From Pseudomonadota bacterium (lineage in GTDB: Bacteria > Pseudomonadota > Gammaproteobacteria > Steroidobacterales > Steroidobacteraceae): a stretch of DNA of 64,000 nucleotides. Position 1 is the first letter of the stretch. Every line of letters begins with the position of its first letter. The DNA lies in contig JAEWBG010000059.1 of the NCBI GenBank assembly GCA_023391335.1, positions 3,909 through 67,908 on the forward strand, given 5' to 3'. The notes under the pieces are model-generated. The model saw only the letters and a program-made list of their open reading frames with translations. It was not told where the DNA came from and did no database searches. A program made the translations under genes and the position numbers. This document shows, one piece after another, positions 63,146-64,000 of this stretch.

Positions 63146-63934
63146 CTATTCCTGATCGCTGATTGCCATTCCGACGGTGTTGAACCCACCGTCGACGTAG
63201 ACCACTTCACCCGTAATCCCGGCCGCGAGGTCCGAGCATAAGAACGCTGCGGCGTTGCCGACGTCCTCGATGGTGATATTGCGGCGAAGGGGCGCAACGC
63301 TCGCGACATGCCCAAGGATTTTGCGGAATCCTCCGATGCCTGCCGCTGCGAGGGTTTTAATCGGCCCTGCCGAAATTGCGTTCACGCGAATGCCCCGCGG
63401 GCCAAGATCCGCGGCCAAGAACCTCACGCTTGCTTCAAGGCTCGCCTTAGCGAGACCCATAACGTTGTAGCTCGGCAGTGACCGCACGGCGCCCAAGTAC
63501 GTGAGCGTGACGAACGAGCCGTTGCGGCCTTCCATCAGCGGCACTGCGGCTTTCGCTACAGCAGTGAGACTGTAACTTGAGATGTCGTGGGCGATACGGA
63601 AGTTCTCGCGCGTGGTCGATTCAAGATAACCACCTCGAATCGCATCGGTCGGCGCGAATGCGACTGCGTGCACGACGACATCGAGCGAATCCCAAGATGA
63701 CCTGAGGTGAGCGAACCCCTTCTCGATGCTTGCGTCGTCGGCCACGTCCATATCGAACACGAGGTTAGAGCCGAACTCCTTGGCCATGCCCTCGACGCGA
63801 TCTTTGAAGCGTTCTTGATAGCTGAAGGCTAGCTCCGCACCTTCGCGCCGCATCGCTTCTGCGATTCCATAAGCAATGGATCGTTCGGTTGCCAGACCGA
63901 TGATGAGCGCGCGCTTGCCCGCTAGAAAGCCCAT
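63146..63934 (-). CDS. fabI: Enoyl-[acyl-carrier-protein] reductase (NADH)
   Basis: 262 residues, a short-chain dehydrogenase fold. Performs the last reduction of each fatty acid elongation cycle; target of triclosan-type inhibitors. Tyr146, Tyr156 and Lys163 fall exactly at the E. coli positions (TLTYLGA and [11 protein letters not shown]). The start [13 protein letters not shown] at 63934 has GAGG 7 bases upstream; an ATG five codons earlier is less likely. A GGATAGC array lies upstream near the window edge. Confidence 0.97.
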   Translation of the reverse strand: MGFLAGKRALIIGLATERSIAYGIAEAMRREGAELAFSYQERFKDRVEGMAKEFGSNLVFDMDVADDASIEKGFAHLRSSWDSLDVVVHAVAFAPTDAIRGGYLESTTRENFRIAHDISSYSLTAVAKAAVPLMEGRNGSFVTLTYLGAVRSLPSYNVMGLAKASLEASVRFLAADLGPRGIRVNAISAGPIKTLAAAGIGGFRKILGHVASVAPLRRNITIEDVGNAAAFLCSDLAAGITGEVVYVDGGFNTVGMAISDQE

Positions 63935-63974
63935 GGTGAGTCCTCTCACGTCAAAAGGGCGCGTAGTTTAATGA

Positions 63975-64000
63975 GGATAGCGGATAGCGGATAGCGGATA
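63975..64000. repeat. GGATAGC heptamer array cut by the window end
   Basis: Three perfect GGATAGC units and a partial fourth run to the last base, about 40 bp upstream of fabI. Given the orientation seen elsewhere, a facing arm may lie outside the window. Confidence 0.85.

Overview
The window is a 64 kb piece of a gammaproteobacterial chromosome with moderately high GC. The evidence is gene content and order: glyA-nrdR-rib-nusB-thiL-pgpA; a fimV-truA-accD-folC-dedD-cvpA-purF run; tig-clpP-clpX-lon-hupB-ppiD; the EpmA/EpmB/EF-P lysylation set; FimX-like and FimV twitching proteins; MiaE; and a RibBX-type ribB. This mix suggests a free-living member near Xanthomonadales, Nevskiales or Steroidobacterales. 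That placement is inference. There are no transposases, phage genes, CRISPR arrays or rRNA genes.

Layout. 1-116 is the 3' end of purL. 370-4237 (minus) holds an unknown membrane protein, hutH and ettA. 4238-4941 is a 704-bp divergent gap full of small structured repeats. 4942-14792 (plus) holds a histone-deacetylase-like hydrolase, glyA, nrdR, the riboflavin genes, nusB, thiL, pgpA and a Ser/Thr kinase with a cyclic-nucleotide domain. 15072-19111 (minus) holds folE2 and the isoprenoid group dxs-ispA-xseB. 19379-26622 (plus) holds rubrerythrin, an Fe-S protein and a DUF3501 protein, followed by parE and parC. 26759-29956 (minus) holds a FimX-like regulator and epmB, divergent from efp. 30738-33694 (minus) is a tightly overlapping sco-psd-epmA-msrC operon. 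33732-48304 (plus) holds prmB, aroC, asd, fimV, truA, accD, folC, dedD, cvpA, purF, a receiver-kinase fusion and miaE. 48301-49658 (minus) holds lpxH and a periplasmic cyclophilin. 49789-62942 (plus) holds gltX, cysS, five tRNAs, tig, clpP, clpX, lon, hupB, two tRNAs and ppiD. 63146-63934 (minus) is fabI.

Almost every protein is housekeeping. The unusual layer lies between the genes. Many spacers carry short tandem arrays of 7- or 9-bp words, usually as two facing arms that could fold into a long imperfect hairpin. At least seven unrelated words use this same layout (TAGTGAC/GGATAGC, CACGGAGRR, a CAACACAAAG type, GAGGCTG, GTGAGGAA, a GTGTGAGGTGT type, CCCGAAC). All five non-overlapping convergent gaps contain arrays, as do many gaps between co-directional genes, but only one of five divergent gaps does. 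That bias points to a role or tolerance at gene 3' ends. Some arrays supply the stop codon of the upstream gene, and several genes downstream of an array lack a visible Shine-Dalgarno sequence. This repeat system, the rubrerythrin cluster with a promoter/operator, and a split copy of a tRNA-Arg 3' half are the best candidates for follow-up.
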